From assembly GCA_024278755.1 (NCBI GenBank), contig JAJRSO010000023.1, positions 1 to 64,000 on the forward strand: a stretch of 64,000 nucleotides of DNA. Direction: 5' to 3'. Numbering within the stretch: position 1 is the first letter of the stretch; each line of letters begins with the position of its first letter. A program made the position numbers and the translations under genes. This DNA comes from Calditrichota bacterium (GTDB lineage: Bacteria > Calditrichota > Calditrichia > Calditrichales > Calditrichaceae). The notes under the pieces were generated by a model. That model saw only the letters and a program-made list of their open reading frames with translations. It was not told the origin of the DNA and did not search any database. Below are positions 1-8,512 of the stretch, in pieces.

Positions 1-2
1 AC

Positions 3-161
3 ACCATTTTTCATTATAACGGTTCTACATGGTATAAGTTTTCGCAGTTAACTGGAAGCGGTATTTGGTTTGGCTTGGGCTTAACCGAGGAATTTGTTAT
101 AGCAGTTGGAGCAGAATATCAAACCAGCCGGGCGGTTATTGTGCTTGGACGCAGAAATTAA
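3..161 (+). CDS. C-terminal end of an exported repeat protein (partial)
   Basis: An open frame enters from the left edge and stops with TAA at 159-161. Its 52 residues begin TIFHYNGSTW and end in a basic tail (VLGRRN). The G-T-I-x-H-Y-(D/N)-G-S-T-W pattern followed by a W-F-G-L-G...F-V-I-A-V-G-A-E-Y unit is typical of tandem beta-propeller-like repeats in secreted proteins of this kind of bacterium. The start and any signal peptide lie outside the window. The stop falls 14 bases before the next start. No specific function can be given. Confidence 0.6.
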   Translation, partial: TIFHYNGSTWYKFSQLTGSGIWFGLGLTEEFVIAVGAEYQTSRAVIVLGRRN

Positions 162-175
162 AAAATGGAGATATT

Positions 176-1990
176 ATGAATATTCGATTTGTTATCGTTG
201 TAGTTTTTTTATTTGATTTAAGCAGTTCTTTAATGGCATTTGGTTGTAATTTTAAAAGCGAATATGGGACTGTTGAAGCACGAGAGAATAAATATGGCGA
301 ACTTGTGGGATTTATTGATACAGATCAATTTGAATATGATGATGATTATGTCTTGGGTATCGCTATACATGTTATTGACGAATGTATCAGTGATGAAAAA
401 ATCAATGAACATATTGAGATCTTAAAAAATGGTTTTAATCCGGGAAAGATAGATTTTTATGTTGTGTATAAAGATGCGATAGAAAATACAATAGGAGCTT
501 ACGATACGGATACTATTGTTGGAAAAGACGAATTAGCCGGTGACTATAATATTGACAATGTTATCAATGTTTATTATGTGCCTGATCTAGAAGCAAGAGG
601 TATTTCGACTTTTAGCGATAAACAGCAAACCTGGTACAATGAAATCTATGAAATTGATTGCAACCGCACTAAGCAAAGTATATTTATACGCGGTAGTAAT
701 AAATCCACAACAACATTGGCTCATGAAATGGGACATTTTTTTGATTTGTTTCATGTCTATGAAGAGATTTTCTTTGGCCCTGGTAATTCATGGAGTGACG
801 GCGATTTGTTAATGGATACGCCACAAGCCTTGGAAACTGATAACTATGACTGTGTCAATACAGATATTTTAAGTCGAAATTTTATGCGTGCTTCTATACC
901 TGAATATGATGAAGGTGACGATTGCAGATCAAAATTTTCGTATCAGCAATTTGGAAGAATGCGTTATACAATTAAAAATTATCGAGCTGATTATTTATTC
1001 GATACGATAACGGTTGCAAATATAATTAATCAGCAGAATTCATTAGGCCAATTAATGGTTTATCAGGGGGCGCTAAGCCAAACTGTAGAGTCAGGTGATG
1101 AAGCCGCGCTTCTTCGCGGCACGAACGCGGGCGTTAGAACATTGCAGGAACGCGTATATAATTGGAATGGAAGCTCTGAAGATTATAAACATCACCATTG
1201 GAATTCAGACAAAACAAAGTTTAAGTTAAGCAAGACAATTAGTCCGGGCGAATTAGGGATTCACAATGCGCAATTAACTAAAATAGTCCCTGCAACAGTG
1301 AGTATTGAAGTTCAGCCTTATTTAGAAAATCCGGATATTTCATTAGAGATTCTAGACCCCTGGCATGTACATGAAAATGGTGTTCAGGAAGACGATTATT
1401 ATTCAATTTCTGTATATCCTTTTAACATTACCGGCCACTATAATGAAACCGAAGGCGGCGTGTTTTTGGATCAAGGTGATTTAGCTAATCTTCAACCACC
1501 CTACTATTCCGTAAACGCTCCCGAGGTTCAAACTCTAACCGTCCACGGCGATCAGGAAATTTTGGTTTATTTCCGTAACTGGAGCGCAACGGATGCGGAT
1601 TTGCAGCATCCCGAACAAAACGAAACCCCGGTAATTTTCCGCCAGCCCAACGCTTCTGTAACCGCAAATTACAAGGGCCACATGGCCTCCGGCAATGAAC
1701 GGGCCAGCGGCTATAATAACGGCCGGGTTCTTACAAAAACTTCGGACGGCACGCTGCATCTCGTGTATGAAGACAATAATGAAATTTATTATGCTGCCTC
1801 TACGGATAACGGCGGCGAGTGGACAGATGAAGTTGAACTTTCAACCGGAAATGATAATATAAATCCGTCCATCGCCTCTTTAGGGAATTCCGTTTTTGTA
1901 ACCTGGGGCATTGGCGATCACGAAATCTGGTTTCGCCAAAAAAAAGAAAATGACTTATCCCAATACAATTTATTTGTTCATAAAATATGA
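176..1990 (+). CDS. Secreted M43-type metalloprotease with truncated propeller-like C-terminus
   Basis: 604 residues from ATG 176, chosen because GGAG lies just upstream and a signal peptide follows at once (MNIRFVIVVVFLF...LMAFG). The zinc site is HEMGHFFDLFH (His183, Glu184, His187, His193), the HExxHxxxxxH arrangement of pappalysin-like M43 proteases, with a later LMDTP that fits the Met-turn. The last ~100 residues contain an Asp-box-like STDNGGEWTDE unit as in sialidase/BNR propellers, but only about one to two blades remain before the protein ends in a Lys-rich tail after an A8 run. Bases 176-1500 look much more AT-rich than the rest of the window, while the C-terminal part has the usual composition, which suggests a transferred or recombined gene. 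Likely an exported endopeptidase; substrate unknown. Confidence 0.7.
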   Translation: MNIRFVIVVVFLFDLSSSLMAFGCNFKSEYGTVEARENKYGELVGFIDTDQFEYDDDYVLGIAIHVIDECISDEKINEHIEILKNGFNPGKIDFYVVYKDAIENTIGAYDTDTIVGKDELAGDYNIDNVINVYYVPDLEARGISTFSDKQQTWYNEIYEIDCNRTKQSIFIRGSNKSTTTLAHEMGHFFDLFHVYEEIFFGPGNSWSDGDLLMDTPQALETDNYDCVNTDILSRNFMRASIPEYDEGDDCRSKFSYQQFGRMRYTIKNYRADYLFDTITVANIINQQNSLGQLMVYQGALSQTVESGDEAALLRGTNAGVRTLQERVYNWNGSSEDYKHHHWNSDKTKFKLSKTISPGELGIHNAQLTKIVPATVSIEVQPYLENPDISLEILDPWHVHENGVQEDDYYSISVYPFNITGHYNETEGGVFLDQGDLANLQPPYYSVNAPEVQTLTVHGDQEILVYFRNWSATDADLQHPEQNETPVIFRQPNASVTANYKGHMASGNERASGYNNGRVLTKTSDGTLHLVYEDNNEIYYAASTDNGGEWTDEVELSTGNDNINPSIASLGNSVFVTWGIGDHEIWFRQKKENDLSQYNLFVHKI

Positions 1991-2024
1991 AAGCAGTATT
2001 TTATTTAAAAAAAAGAGGGAAACG

Positions 2025-2957
2025 ATGCGTTATACACAATTAGGAAAAAGAGGGCCGCGGGTTTCCACCGTAGGGTTTGGCGCCTGGGCGATTGGCGGGA
2101 TGAACTGGGGTAAAACCGATGATGCGGTTTCGAAAAAAGCGCTGCACAAGGCGCTGGCCCTCGGCGTTACGTTAATCGATACGGCCGATGTTTACGGCTT
2201 TGGCCATTCGGAGGAACTGGTGGCTCAGGTATTGAAAGAACGAGGTAAAGGCGATGTTATTGTTGCCACCAAAGCAGGCAACGATTTTTATAATGCCGAT
2301 GATAAAGACGATCAGGGGTATGGCGCTATTCGTCAAACCTATACGAAAGAATATATTATCTTTGCCGCTGAGCAGAGTTTGAAACGCTTGCAGGTGGATG
2401 CGCTGGATATTCTGCAATTGCACAGCCCGGATTTGGAGAAACTGGAACGGGACGAACCTTGGGAAGCGCTGCGTAAACTTAAGGAAGAGGGCAAAATAAA
2501 ACACGCCGGACTCAGCATCCAGTCGTTTCAGGAGACGAACCAGGCGCATTTATTAGATAAACATCACGATTTGCTGGATGTGATTCAGGTGCGTTACAAT
2601 CTGCTGGAACGCGAAGCGGAAAAGATCCTTTTTCCTAAAGCGTTGGAATATGGAATAGGTGTGATTGTACGCATTCCGCTGTTGTTTGGGTTTTTAACCG
2701 GAAAGTTTGATGGCAACAGTACCTTTGGAGAAGACGACCACCGCAAGATGAATCTTTCTAAGGAAAAACTTAGTCAGTATCTAAAGCAGTTAGATGATTA
2801 CAAAGAGTTGTATGAAAAATACCCCGATCAGACAAAGGCTCAGGTGAGTCTGCGTTTCTGCACAAGCCATCCGGCCTGTCATGTTTCCATTCCCGGCGCC
2901 AAAACAGAACAGCAGGTAGCCGATAATTGCGCCGCTTCGGATTTTGGAGATTTGTAA
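2025..2957 (+). CDS. Aldo/keto reductase
   Basis: 310 residues; start ATG 2025 after GAGGGAAACG, preferred over an in-frame upstream start inside the previous gene. NADPH-dependent carbonyl reductase of the TIM-barrel AKR superfamily. The catalytic tetrad is visible: Asp52 and Tyr57 in IDTADVYG, Lys83 in VATKAG, His133 in LQLHSP. The C-terminal SIPGAKTEQQVADN segment is the usual phosphate/cofactor-binding end of the bacterial YajO/IolS-like branch. It is cytoplasmic with no operon partner on its strand; the next genes run leftward. Substrate cannot be told from sequence. Confidence 0.88.
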   Translation: MRYTQLGKRGPRVSTVGFGAWAIGGMNWGKTDDAVSKKALHKALALGVTLIDTADVYGFGHSEELVAQVLKERGKGDVIVATKAGNDFYNADDKDDQGYGAIRQTYTKEYIIFAAEQSLKRLQVDALDILQLHSPDLEKLERDEPWEALRKLKEEGKIKHAGLSIQSFQETNQAHLLDKHHDLLDVIQVRYNLLEREAEKILFPKALEYGIGVIVRIPLLFGFLTGKFDGNSTFGEDDHRKMNLSKEKLSQYLKQLDDYKELYEKYPDQTKAQVSLRFCTSHPACHVSIPGAKTEQQVADNCAASDFGDL

Positions 2958-2964
2958 AGTATTC

Positions 2965-3012
2965 GCAAGCTCAGACATCGCTCAATAACAAAGGAGAGCT
3001 ATCTGAGCTTGC
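2965..3012. repeat. 11-bp inverted repeat between convergent genes
   Basis: GCAAGCTCAGA at 2965-2975 is perfectly complemented by TCTGAGCTTGC at 3002-3012, with a 26-nt spacer. It sits in the 70-bp gap between the converging reductase and exporter genes, where a bidirectional terminator is expected. It has a long loop and no T-run, so a classical intrinsic terminator is uncertain. Confidence 0.5.
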
Positions 3013-3027
3013 ATAATACGTTTCTGT

Positions 3028-3495
3028 TTAAATCAATTTAATTATGCCCATCGCTGCGAATAAAAAAATTATACAGCCGATAACCGATCCTATTCCCGTT
3101 AACCAGTATGCCTGTTTATTGGATAGCTGAAGAATTTTTGCCAAAGCTATTCCACTCCAAACGCCGCCCGCAAAAGGAATTGCCGTTACAATGAGAGTGC
3201 CGGCCTGACCAACCCTGATTAATTTGTCACCCCATGTGCTTGCTTTTAATTTTTCTTCTGCTTTAATCGCCTTGTTCCGGAGTACGGTAAAGGGGAAAAC
3301 CCGGTTCATCGTTACCTGAAGTAACCTGTTCACAAAAACCATCAGCAGCAGATCGCTGGCAACAATGACCACCGAAACCAAGTACAGATTCATTCCTAAA
3401 AAAACAGCGTATAGGAAGGCCCCTTTTTTTCCCAGCGCAAGCTGTATGAACAACAACAGACCATAATTAGTAAGAATGTGAAACCACTCATTCAT
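3028..3495 (-). CDS. Small multidrug-export-family membrane protein
   Basis: 155 residues, with hydrophobic stretches near residues 9-25, 34-55, 98-118 and 132-153, separated by a charged loop (RNKAIKAEEKLKASTWGDKL). The GQAGTLIVTAIPFAGGVWSG region and the overall plan match the Sm_multidrug_ex (COG2426) family of putative small exporters, whose substrate is not established. It starts 11 bp after the inositol-phosphate synthase stop and has no obvious Shine-Dalgarno sequence, so it is probably the last, translationally coupled gene of the leftward inositol-lipid operon. The role in that operon is unknown. Confidence 0.75.
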   Translation of the reverse strand: MNEWFHILTNYGLLLFIQLALGKKGAFLYAVFLGMNLYLVSVVIVASDLLLMVFVNRLLQVTMNRVFPFTVLRNKAIKAEEKLKASTWGDKLIRVGQAGTLIVTAIPFAGGVWSGIALAKILQLSNKQAYWLTGIGSVIGCIIFLFAAMGIIKLI

Positions 3496-3506
3496 AAAAG
3501 TACAGA

Positions 3507-4838
3507 TCAGTTGTCGAGATAATAATCGAGCCCGAGATGTGTGATTTGCTCTTCTCCGGCCATGAAACGCAGGGTGTTTTTAAGTTTCATCAACTGAATG
3601 AACAGATCGTGTTCCGGGTAAAGGTTTGCTGCATGAATGGGACTTTTAAAATAGAATGACAACCATTCCTGGATTCCTTTGAAATCGGTTCTGCCGGCAA
3701 GGTCCAGCAATAAGACGAGATCCAGAATAATAGGCGCGGCCAGAATGCTGTCACGACAGAGAAAATCAATTTTTATCTGCATGGGGTAGCCCAGCCAGCC
3801 GAAGATATCAATATTATCCCATCCTTCTTTGTTGTCTTTACGCGGGGGATAATAGTTGATGCGTACTTTATGATATAAATCTTTGTAAAGTTCCGGGTAG
3901 AGTTCCGGTTGTAAAATATGTTCCAGTACCGAAAGCTTGCTCTCTTCTTTTGTTTTAAAAGATTCCGGATCATCCAAAACTTCGCCGTCCCGGTTGCCTA
4001 AAATATTGGTGGAGAACCAGCCCTCAATTCCCAGCATCCGTGCTTTTAGACCGGGAGCCAGAATGGTTTTCATCAGCGTCTGTCCGGTTTTGAAATCTTT
4101 TCCGGCCAGTGGTACGCGCATTTCATCGGCAAATTCGTAAGCGGCCGGGAAATCTGCCGAAAGATTCGGTGCGCCGTTTGCATAAGGAATGCCTTCCGCA
4201 ATTGCGGCCCAGGCATAAATCATGCTTGGTGCTATATCCGGATGGTTTTCTTTCATGGCCTGCTCAAACGCGGCTTTGGTTTCGTGAATGGCAGAGCGCT
4301 GTAAAAATATTTCGGTACTGCCGGTCCAAATCATCACCAGGCGGTCCAATCCGTTTTTCTTTTTAAAATTTCGTATATCTTCGCGCAACATCTGGAAATA
4401 TTCATACCAGTTTGCCGCTTGTTTTACATGGGGGCCGTCCAGTTTTTTTACATATTTTTGATTGAAAACAGCTTTCATGGGCTTAATGGCAGACAATTCA
4501 TCTTTTACCTGTTCCAATAATTCTTTTTCCAGAACGCCGGCATTTAAAGCGGATTCATACGCGTCATCTTCAAAAATATCCCAGGCGCCAAAGGATAAAT
4601 TATCCAGTTCAACCAGTGAAATAAAGTCTTTGATCAGCGGGTTTTGATTATTATCCCGCCGGCCGAGCCGGATATGATTCATTTGTGTAAGCGAACCGAT
4701 TGGTGCTGCCAACCCTTTACGAATGGCCAATACACCGGCAATAAATGTGGTCGACACGGCGCCAAGACCGGGAAGTAAGACACCTAGTTTACCTTTTACA
4801 TCTTTTATTTTAATCTCTTTATCAGCTGAGGATAACAT
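3507..4838 (-). CDS. Myo-inositol-1-phosphate synthase
   Basis: 443 residues; ATG 4838 follows AAGGAG at 7-bp spacing. The NAD-dependent enzyme isomerises glucose-6-phosphate to inositol-1(3)-phosphate, the entry step to all inositol compounds. Family hallmarks: the N-terminal GVLLPGLGAVSTT nucleotide-binding loop, the WTGSTE segment near residue 170, and the conserved C-terminal half with STNILGNRDGE and KTKEESK. It begins one base after the stop of the CDP-alcohol phosphatidyltransferase, so the two are almost certainly cotranscribed and the product likely feeds that enzyme. Length fits the prokaryotic/archaeal-type synthases rather than the longer eukaryotic form. Confidence 0.92.
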   Translation of the reverse strand: MLSSADKEIKIKDVKGKLGVLLPGLGAVSTTFIAGVLAIRKGLAAPIGSLTQMNHIRLGRRDNNQNPLIKDFISLVELDNLSFGAWDIFEDDAYESALNAGVLEKELLEQVKDELSAIKPMKAVFNQKYVKKLDGPHVKQAANWYEYFQMLREDIRNFKKKNGLDRLVMIWTGSTEIFLQRSAIHETKAAFEQAMKENHPDIAPSMIYAWAAIAEGIPYANGAPNLSADFPAAYEFADEMRVPLAGKDFKTGQTLMKTILAPGLKARMLGIEGWFSTNILGNRDGEVLDDPESFKTKEESKLSVLEHILQPELYPELYKDLYHKVRINYYPPRKDNKEGWDNIDIFGWLGYPMQIKIDFLCRDSILAAPIILDLVLLLDLAGRTDFKGIQEWLSFYFKSPIHAANLYPEHDLFIQLMKLKNTLRFMAGEEQITHLGLDYYLDN

Positions 4839-4839
4839 T

Positions 4840-5505
4840 TTAAAACTCCTTGTTTAAACTTTGTTTATGAACATAAATTATACGTTGAATAGCCGTGATA
4901 TTAGCAAAAATTGCCACGGCCCAGACGGCAATATCAAGTAATGTAACTGGGAAATTGACAACCTGAAAGAGGGTTATAGAAAACAATGGATAGTGCAGTA
5001 GGGCGCCAAATCCAATAAACACGACACGCTCCGGACGCTGCATGAAACCGACTTTAGCATCAAAGCCGAGGCCTTCGGCCCGGGCGCGAACATAACTGAC
5101 CATTGTGGAGCCTCCCAGTGCTGCAAAGGTAACGACGGATAATAGAAAATTATCACGCATTACATAAAAGGCGGCGATGCCAAAAAACATAACGACCTCG
5201 GAATACCGGTCGATACTCGAATCGAACAGGGCGCCAAACTTCGTTACCCTCCCCGAGAGACGCGCTAATTTCCCATCCAGGATATCGCAGATTCCGCCTA
5301 AAAGTATAAACAGACCGGCATAATGAATCCTGGACTGACCCCAAATTAATATGGCGGTTCCGAAAGTTGTCAGTATTAAACCCAGTACCGTATATGTGTT
5401 GGGACTCATATTAAGCCGTGACGAAATTTTTATCAACGGCGTAAGCAGGTTTACAAAACTATCCTGCAGCCATTTGGGTAATAATCTGGAATTATTTTTA
5501 GGCAT
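4840..5505 (-). CDS. CDP-alcohol phosphatidyltransferase (probable phosphatidylinositol-phosphate synthase)
   Basis: 221 residues from ATG 5505, chosen because AAGGA lies 8 bp upstream; an in-frame TTG at 5520 would swallow that ribosome site. The full family motif D-x2-D-G-x2-A-R-x8-G-x3-D-x3-D is present: Asp74, Asp77, Gly78, Ala81, Arg82, Gly91, Asp95, Asp99. The rest is several membrane helices. The family moves a phosphatidyl group from CDP-diacylglycerol to an alcohol. Because the next gene makes inositol-1-phosphate, the likely acceptor is inositol phosphate, giving phosphatidylinositol phosphate as in actinobacterial and archaeal enzymes. That substrate is inferred from context; glycerol-phosphate or another polar head remains possible. 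Confidence 0.87.
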   Translation of the reverse strand: MPKNNSRLLPKWLQDSFVNLLTPLIKISSRLNMSPNTYTVLGLILTTFGTAILIWGQSRIHYAGLFILLGGICDILDGKLARLSGRVTKFGALFDSSIDRYSEVVMFFGIAAFYVMRDNFLLSVVTFAALGGSTMVSYVRARAEGLGFDAKVGFMQRPERVVFIGFGALLHYPLFSITLFQVVNFPVTLLDIAVWAVAIFANITAIQRIIYVHKQSLNKEF

Positions 5506-5539
5506 TTTATTTTCCTTCAAAAATCATTTATTAAAGAAC

Positions 5540-6493
5540 CTATTTGAGCTGGGGTGTATGTACCTGTTGTAAATGCTTTCTGGTTTTGTTCCACCAGGAA
5601 TCGATATGTGGCGCAATAAAGTAGACGGTAATTGCAAGCGCAAACCCGCCGATTATGTCGATTACATAGTGGTGCCGCAGGTAAACCGTCGCCAGTACCA
5701 GACTGATGCCCGGAATTAATAAAATATAAAACAGTTTACGGCTGAATTTAAAAGCATAGAGCAGACTCATCAGTGTAACAGCGCAGTGCAGGCTGGGAAA
5801 CGCAGCCCTCGAAGAGGAGGGGTTTATGGAAATAAGGCGCCTTTGAGCATCCATTATCCAACTGCCCGAGAAACTGCGGGTAAACTGATTGGCCAGGGTA
5901 AGGCGCGGCGGGGCAGCCGGGAAAATGACATACAGAAAATAACCGAAATAGAACGTTAAGATGGTACCTACCAATACAACGCGCACTTGTTCCGGTCTTT
6001 TTTTGAACATAAGATAAAGCACCACCACCACTGCGATGATAAAATAATTCATATAGCTGATGCTAAAATAATTTGTTAGCCAAGGGTGGTAAAACTGTTG
6101 TGCCCAGACAACCGGCTGAACGCCGAACAGGGTCTGGTCAATTTTAATTAGAGTATCGTGTACATCGTTAGAATTTACAAAGCCGATGGTGTCATGCATA
6201 TTTGTATAGATAGCGATGCAAAATAAAAAAGGCATTATGGAGCGCACTATATGAGTACCTTTCCATTTGGGCCATTTTTTAATTACATAAAAATAGATAA
6301 TCATTAAAATAAGGGTTACGGCGAGGCGTGTAAGTCCGCCGTAAAACCGCCTGGGAATGGTAATTCCGCCATGATAAAAATATAAATTGGCTTTAATTGT
6401 GATTAATAAAGAAGGGATAAAGAATAAAAGACCCAAAATCTCTTCCAGGCGTAATCCGGAGACTTGCCGGATAAACCAGTTGTATATTCGCAT
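5540..6493 (-). CDS. PAP2-superfamily membrane enzyme, Aur1/IPC-synthase-like
   Basis: 317 residues with about six membrane helices. The phosphatase/phosphotransferase site is visible as FPAAPPR (191-197), FPSLH (His236) and YLRHHYVID (Arg273, His274/275, Asp279). This RHHYxxD version with an upstream xPxxPPR is that of the PAP2_3 branch, which includes fungal Aur1 inositol-phosphorylceramide synthase, rather than plain lipid phosphatases. First gene of the leftward operon with the phosphatidyltransferase and inositol-phosphate synthase. It could remove the phosphate from phosphatidylinositol phosphate or transfer the inositol-phosphate head to another lipid; sequence alone does not decide. 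Confidence 0.8.
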   Translation of the reverse strand: MRIYNWFIRQVSGLRLEEILGLLFFIPSLLITIKANLYFYHGGITIPRRFYGGLTRLAVTLILMIIYFYVIKKWPKWKGTHIVRSIMPFLFCIAIYTNMHDTIGFVNSNDVHDTLIKIDQTLFGVQPVVWAQQFYHPWLTNYFSISYMNYFIIAVVVVLYLMFKKRPEQVRVVLVGTILTFYFGYFLYVIFPAAPPRLTLANQFTRSFSGSWIMDAQRRLISINPSSSRAAFPSLHCAVTLMSLLYAFKFSRKLFYILLIPGISLVLATVYLRHHYVIDIIGGFALAITVYFIAPHIDSWWNKTRKHLQQVHTPQLK

Positions 6494-6564
6494 AATATAA
6501 TCAATCCTCTGTAAACCCTATTTTTCTATTTTATTAACAGGAGGCTCTTTAAATGTTAAATATT

Positions 6565-6604
6565 AAGATATGAAGATTTCAACAAATCTTCATATCTTTT
6601 TTTT
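6565..6604 (+). terminator. Strong hairpin with T-run
   Basis: A perfect 15-bp stem, 6565-6579 with 6584-6598 and loop CAAC, runs into an unbroken T-run to 6604 on the plus strand. The minus strand lacks a matching T-run. It lies between leftward tRNA-Thr and the leftward inositol operon, with no rightward gene before it, so it may insulate against antisense transcription or act in both directions. The rest of the 6494-6710 gap shows no gene. Confidence 0.7.
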
Positions 6605-6710
6605 GGGGATACCGGAAATACAACTCTTCGGAAGGTTGTGATTGCTTTATATGCTTGATAGGCTCGGTTTGGAATGCACCACTTTTAAGAGCAAAAAAGG
6701 GGAAAACAAG

Positions 6711-6784
6711 AGCCAGCGACCAGAATTGAACTGGTGACCTGATCATTACGAGTGAACTGCTCTACCAAGCTGAGCTACGCTGGC
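6711..6784 (-). tRNA. tRNA-Thr, anticodon CGU
   Basis: Read on the minus strand, a 7-bp acceptor stem GCCAGCG/CGCTGGC encloses a D-arm (GCTC...GAGC), an anticodon loop CTCGTAA (anticodon CGT, decoding ACG) and a perfect T-arm ACCAG-TTCAATT-CTGGT. The discriminator is T and CCA is not encoded. The anticodon stem GTTCA/TGATC has one U-U mismatch at the second pair, unusual for a conserved tRNA but tolerable. All other arms pair. Confidence 0.93.
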
Positions 6785-6837
6785 TTATTTTCAAAGGCGC
6801 CAAATGTAATTAAATTTGACGCCCAAAGCAATATGTT

Positions 6838-7179
6838 TTAACCGAATGGCCCCTGTAACCGAATCACATTTCCGGTACAAATATCACACTGGCATAGGTC
6901 CCGTAAAATTTCATAACGGTAAATGCCGGTGTTGTGCCCATCGCTAAATGAAAAACCGACAGCATAACGTCCCATTTTCTCCCAGGAAGTAATTTTTACA
7001 TCTTTTAGAAAGGGAAAGGCTTTGTCGCCCAGTTTACTGCGTTTGGTATCACAGTCGGCACAGGGACAGTTTTTGCGCAGGTGATCCGCAAAATAAAGAC
7101 TTTCGTGGTTATCATCCCATTTAATGGTGATAACCGTGTCGCTTATTTGCTGAATATCTACAGGCTGAATATTTTCCAT
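6838..7179 (-). CDS. DUF971 (GBBH-like N-terminal domain) protein
   Basis: 113 residues, start ATG 7179 behind GGAGC. It matches the small DUF971/GBBH-like_N domain: KWDDNHESLYFADHLRKNC followed by a CPCADC cluster, and LRDLCQCDICTGN near the end. The two cysteine pairs resemble the metal-binding cysteines of the N-terminal domain of gamma-butyrobetaine hydroxylase. In bacteria the domain occurs alone or fused to Mrp/ApbC iron-sulfur proteins, and its job is not known. It stands between tRNA-Thr and pepT on the same strand, about 80 bp from pepT. Confidence 0.85.
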   Translation of the reverse strand: MENIQPVDIQQISDTVITIKWDDNHESLYFADHLRKNCPCADCDTKRSKLGDKAFPFLKDVKITSWEKMGRYAVGFSFSDGHNTGIYRYEILRDLCQCDICTGNVIRLQGPFG

Positions 7180-7261
7180 ATTTTAGCTCCTACCCTTCGG
7201 CCCCAAATAACAGGGGCAAGCTTCGCTCAGGGTAAAGTTCCCAGTTCCCGGTCTTCGTTCC

Positions 7262-8512
7262 TTATCTGTTCTTTTCTTCCCAGATTTGTACCAGGTTTAC
7301 AATGGTTTCCACGGCTTTTTCCATATCCTGAATGGAAATCCATTCGCGCTGACTGTGGAAATTATGTCCACCGGTAAAAATATTCGGCGTCGGCAGACCC
7401 ATATACGAAAGACGTGCACCGTCCGTACCGCCGCGAATCAGGTTTTTAATGGGTTTAACACCGCTGCGTTTTACTGCTTCGAGGGCATATTCAACCACTT
7501 CGGGATGCTCGTCGATTTTATATTTCATATTGCGGTAGGATTCTTTAATTTCCATGTTTACTTCCACTTTCGGGTGTTTTTGATTCATTTCATCAACAAT
7601 ACCCTGCAAAATTTTTTCATTCTCTTCCAGGCCTTCCACGGTAAAATCCCGGACTAAAAAGACGATTTCCGAATATTCCACGGCACCTTTAAAGGCATGC
7701 GGATGCAGATAGCCTTCCCGCTTTTCGGTCGTTTCGGGAGAGAGGGAATCTTTCGGCAGGCGGGTAATAATCTCGGCGGCAACCTTCATTCCGTTTACCA
7801 TGCGGTCTTTGGCGTAACCGGGATGCACATTAACGCCTTTAACCGTAATAATGGCTGTATCCGCGCAAAAAGTTTCGTCTTCGATTTCGCCCAGGGTTTC
7901 GCCGTCCATTGTATAAGCGAAATCTGCGCCAAACTGTTTTACGTCAAAATGGTCCGTACCGGTGCCCACTTCTTCATCCACGGTAAAGGCCACCCGAATT
8001 TTGCCGTGTTTAATTTCCGGGTTTTCAATTAAATAGGCCATGGCGCCCATAATTTCGGCGATACCCGCTTTATCGTCGGCGCCGAGGAGGGTGGTGCCGT
8101 CGGTGGTAATAATATCATGCCCGATGCAGTTGTGCAGCGCGGGGTTCATCTCCCAGGTAATCACCTGATCGTCTACCTTTGGCAGAGCAATATCGCCGCC
8201 CTGGTAGTTTTCGTGGATAATGGGATTCACGTTTTCGCCGCTCACTTCGGGCGAGGTGTCCACATGCGAAAGGAAACCGATAACGGGAACATCGTGATCC
8301 ACATTACCCGGCAGGGTGCCGAATACATAGCCGTGCTCGGTCTGTTCAATGTCCGTAAGTCCCAGTTCTTCCATCTCTTTCATTAACTGTTTGGATAAGT
8401 TCAGTTGTTTCATGGTGCTGGGATACGTATCCGATTCTTCGCTGGATTGTGTATCGACTTTTACATAACTTAAAAAGCGGTCTAAAAACAGACGCCGTTC
8501 AATAGCTTTCAT
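7262..8512 (-). CDS. pepT: Peptidase T (tripeptide aminopeptidase)
   Basis: 416 residues, close to the ~410 of known PepT. Cytoplasmic M20B zinc aminopeptidase that removes the N-terminal residue of tripeptides. Metal and catalytic residues are visible: His83 and Asp85 in SHVDTSPEVSG, Asp146 in LLGADDKAG, Glu180/Glu181 in VDEEVGTG, Asp203 in YTMDGE, and a late His in FTGGHNFHS. The substrate-binding RGGTDGARLSYMGLPTPN stretch is typical. ATG 8512 follows GAGAGG. Monocistronic in appearance, divergent from the oligopeptidase B locus across a 334-bp gap. Confidence 0.95.
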   Translation of the reverse strand: MKAIERRLFLDRFLSYVKVDTQSSEESDTYPSTMKQLNLSKQLMKEMEELGLTDIEQTEHGYVFGTLPGNVDHDVPVIGFLSHVDTSPEVSGENVNPIIHENYQGGDIALPKVDDQVITWEMNPALHNCIGHDIITTDGTTLLGADDKAGIAEIMGAMAYLIENPEIKHGKIRVAFTVDEEVGTGTDHFDVKQFGADFAYTMDGETLGEIEDETFCADTAIITVKGVNVHPGYAKDRMVNGMKVAAEIITRLPKDSLSPETTEKREGYLHPHAFKGAVEYSEIVFLVRDFTVEGLEENEKILQGIVDEMNQKHPKVEVNMEIKESYRNMKYKIDEHPEVVEYALEAVKRSGVKPIKNLIRGGTDGARLSYMGLPTPNIFTGGHNFHSQREWISIQDMEKAVETIVNLVQIWEEKNR

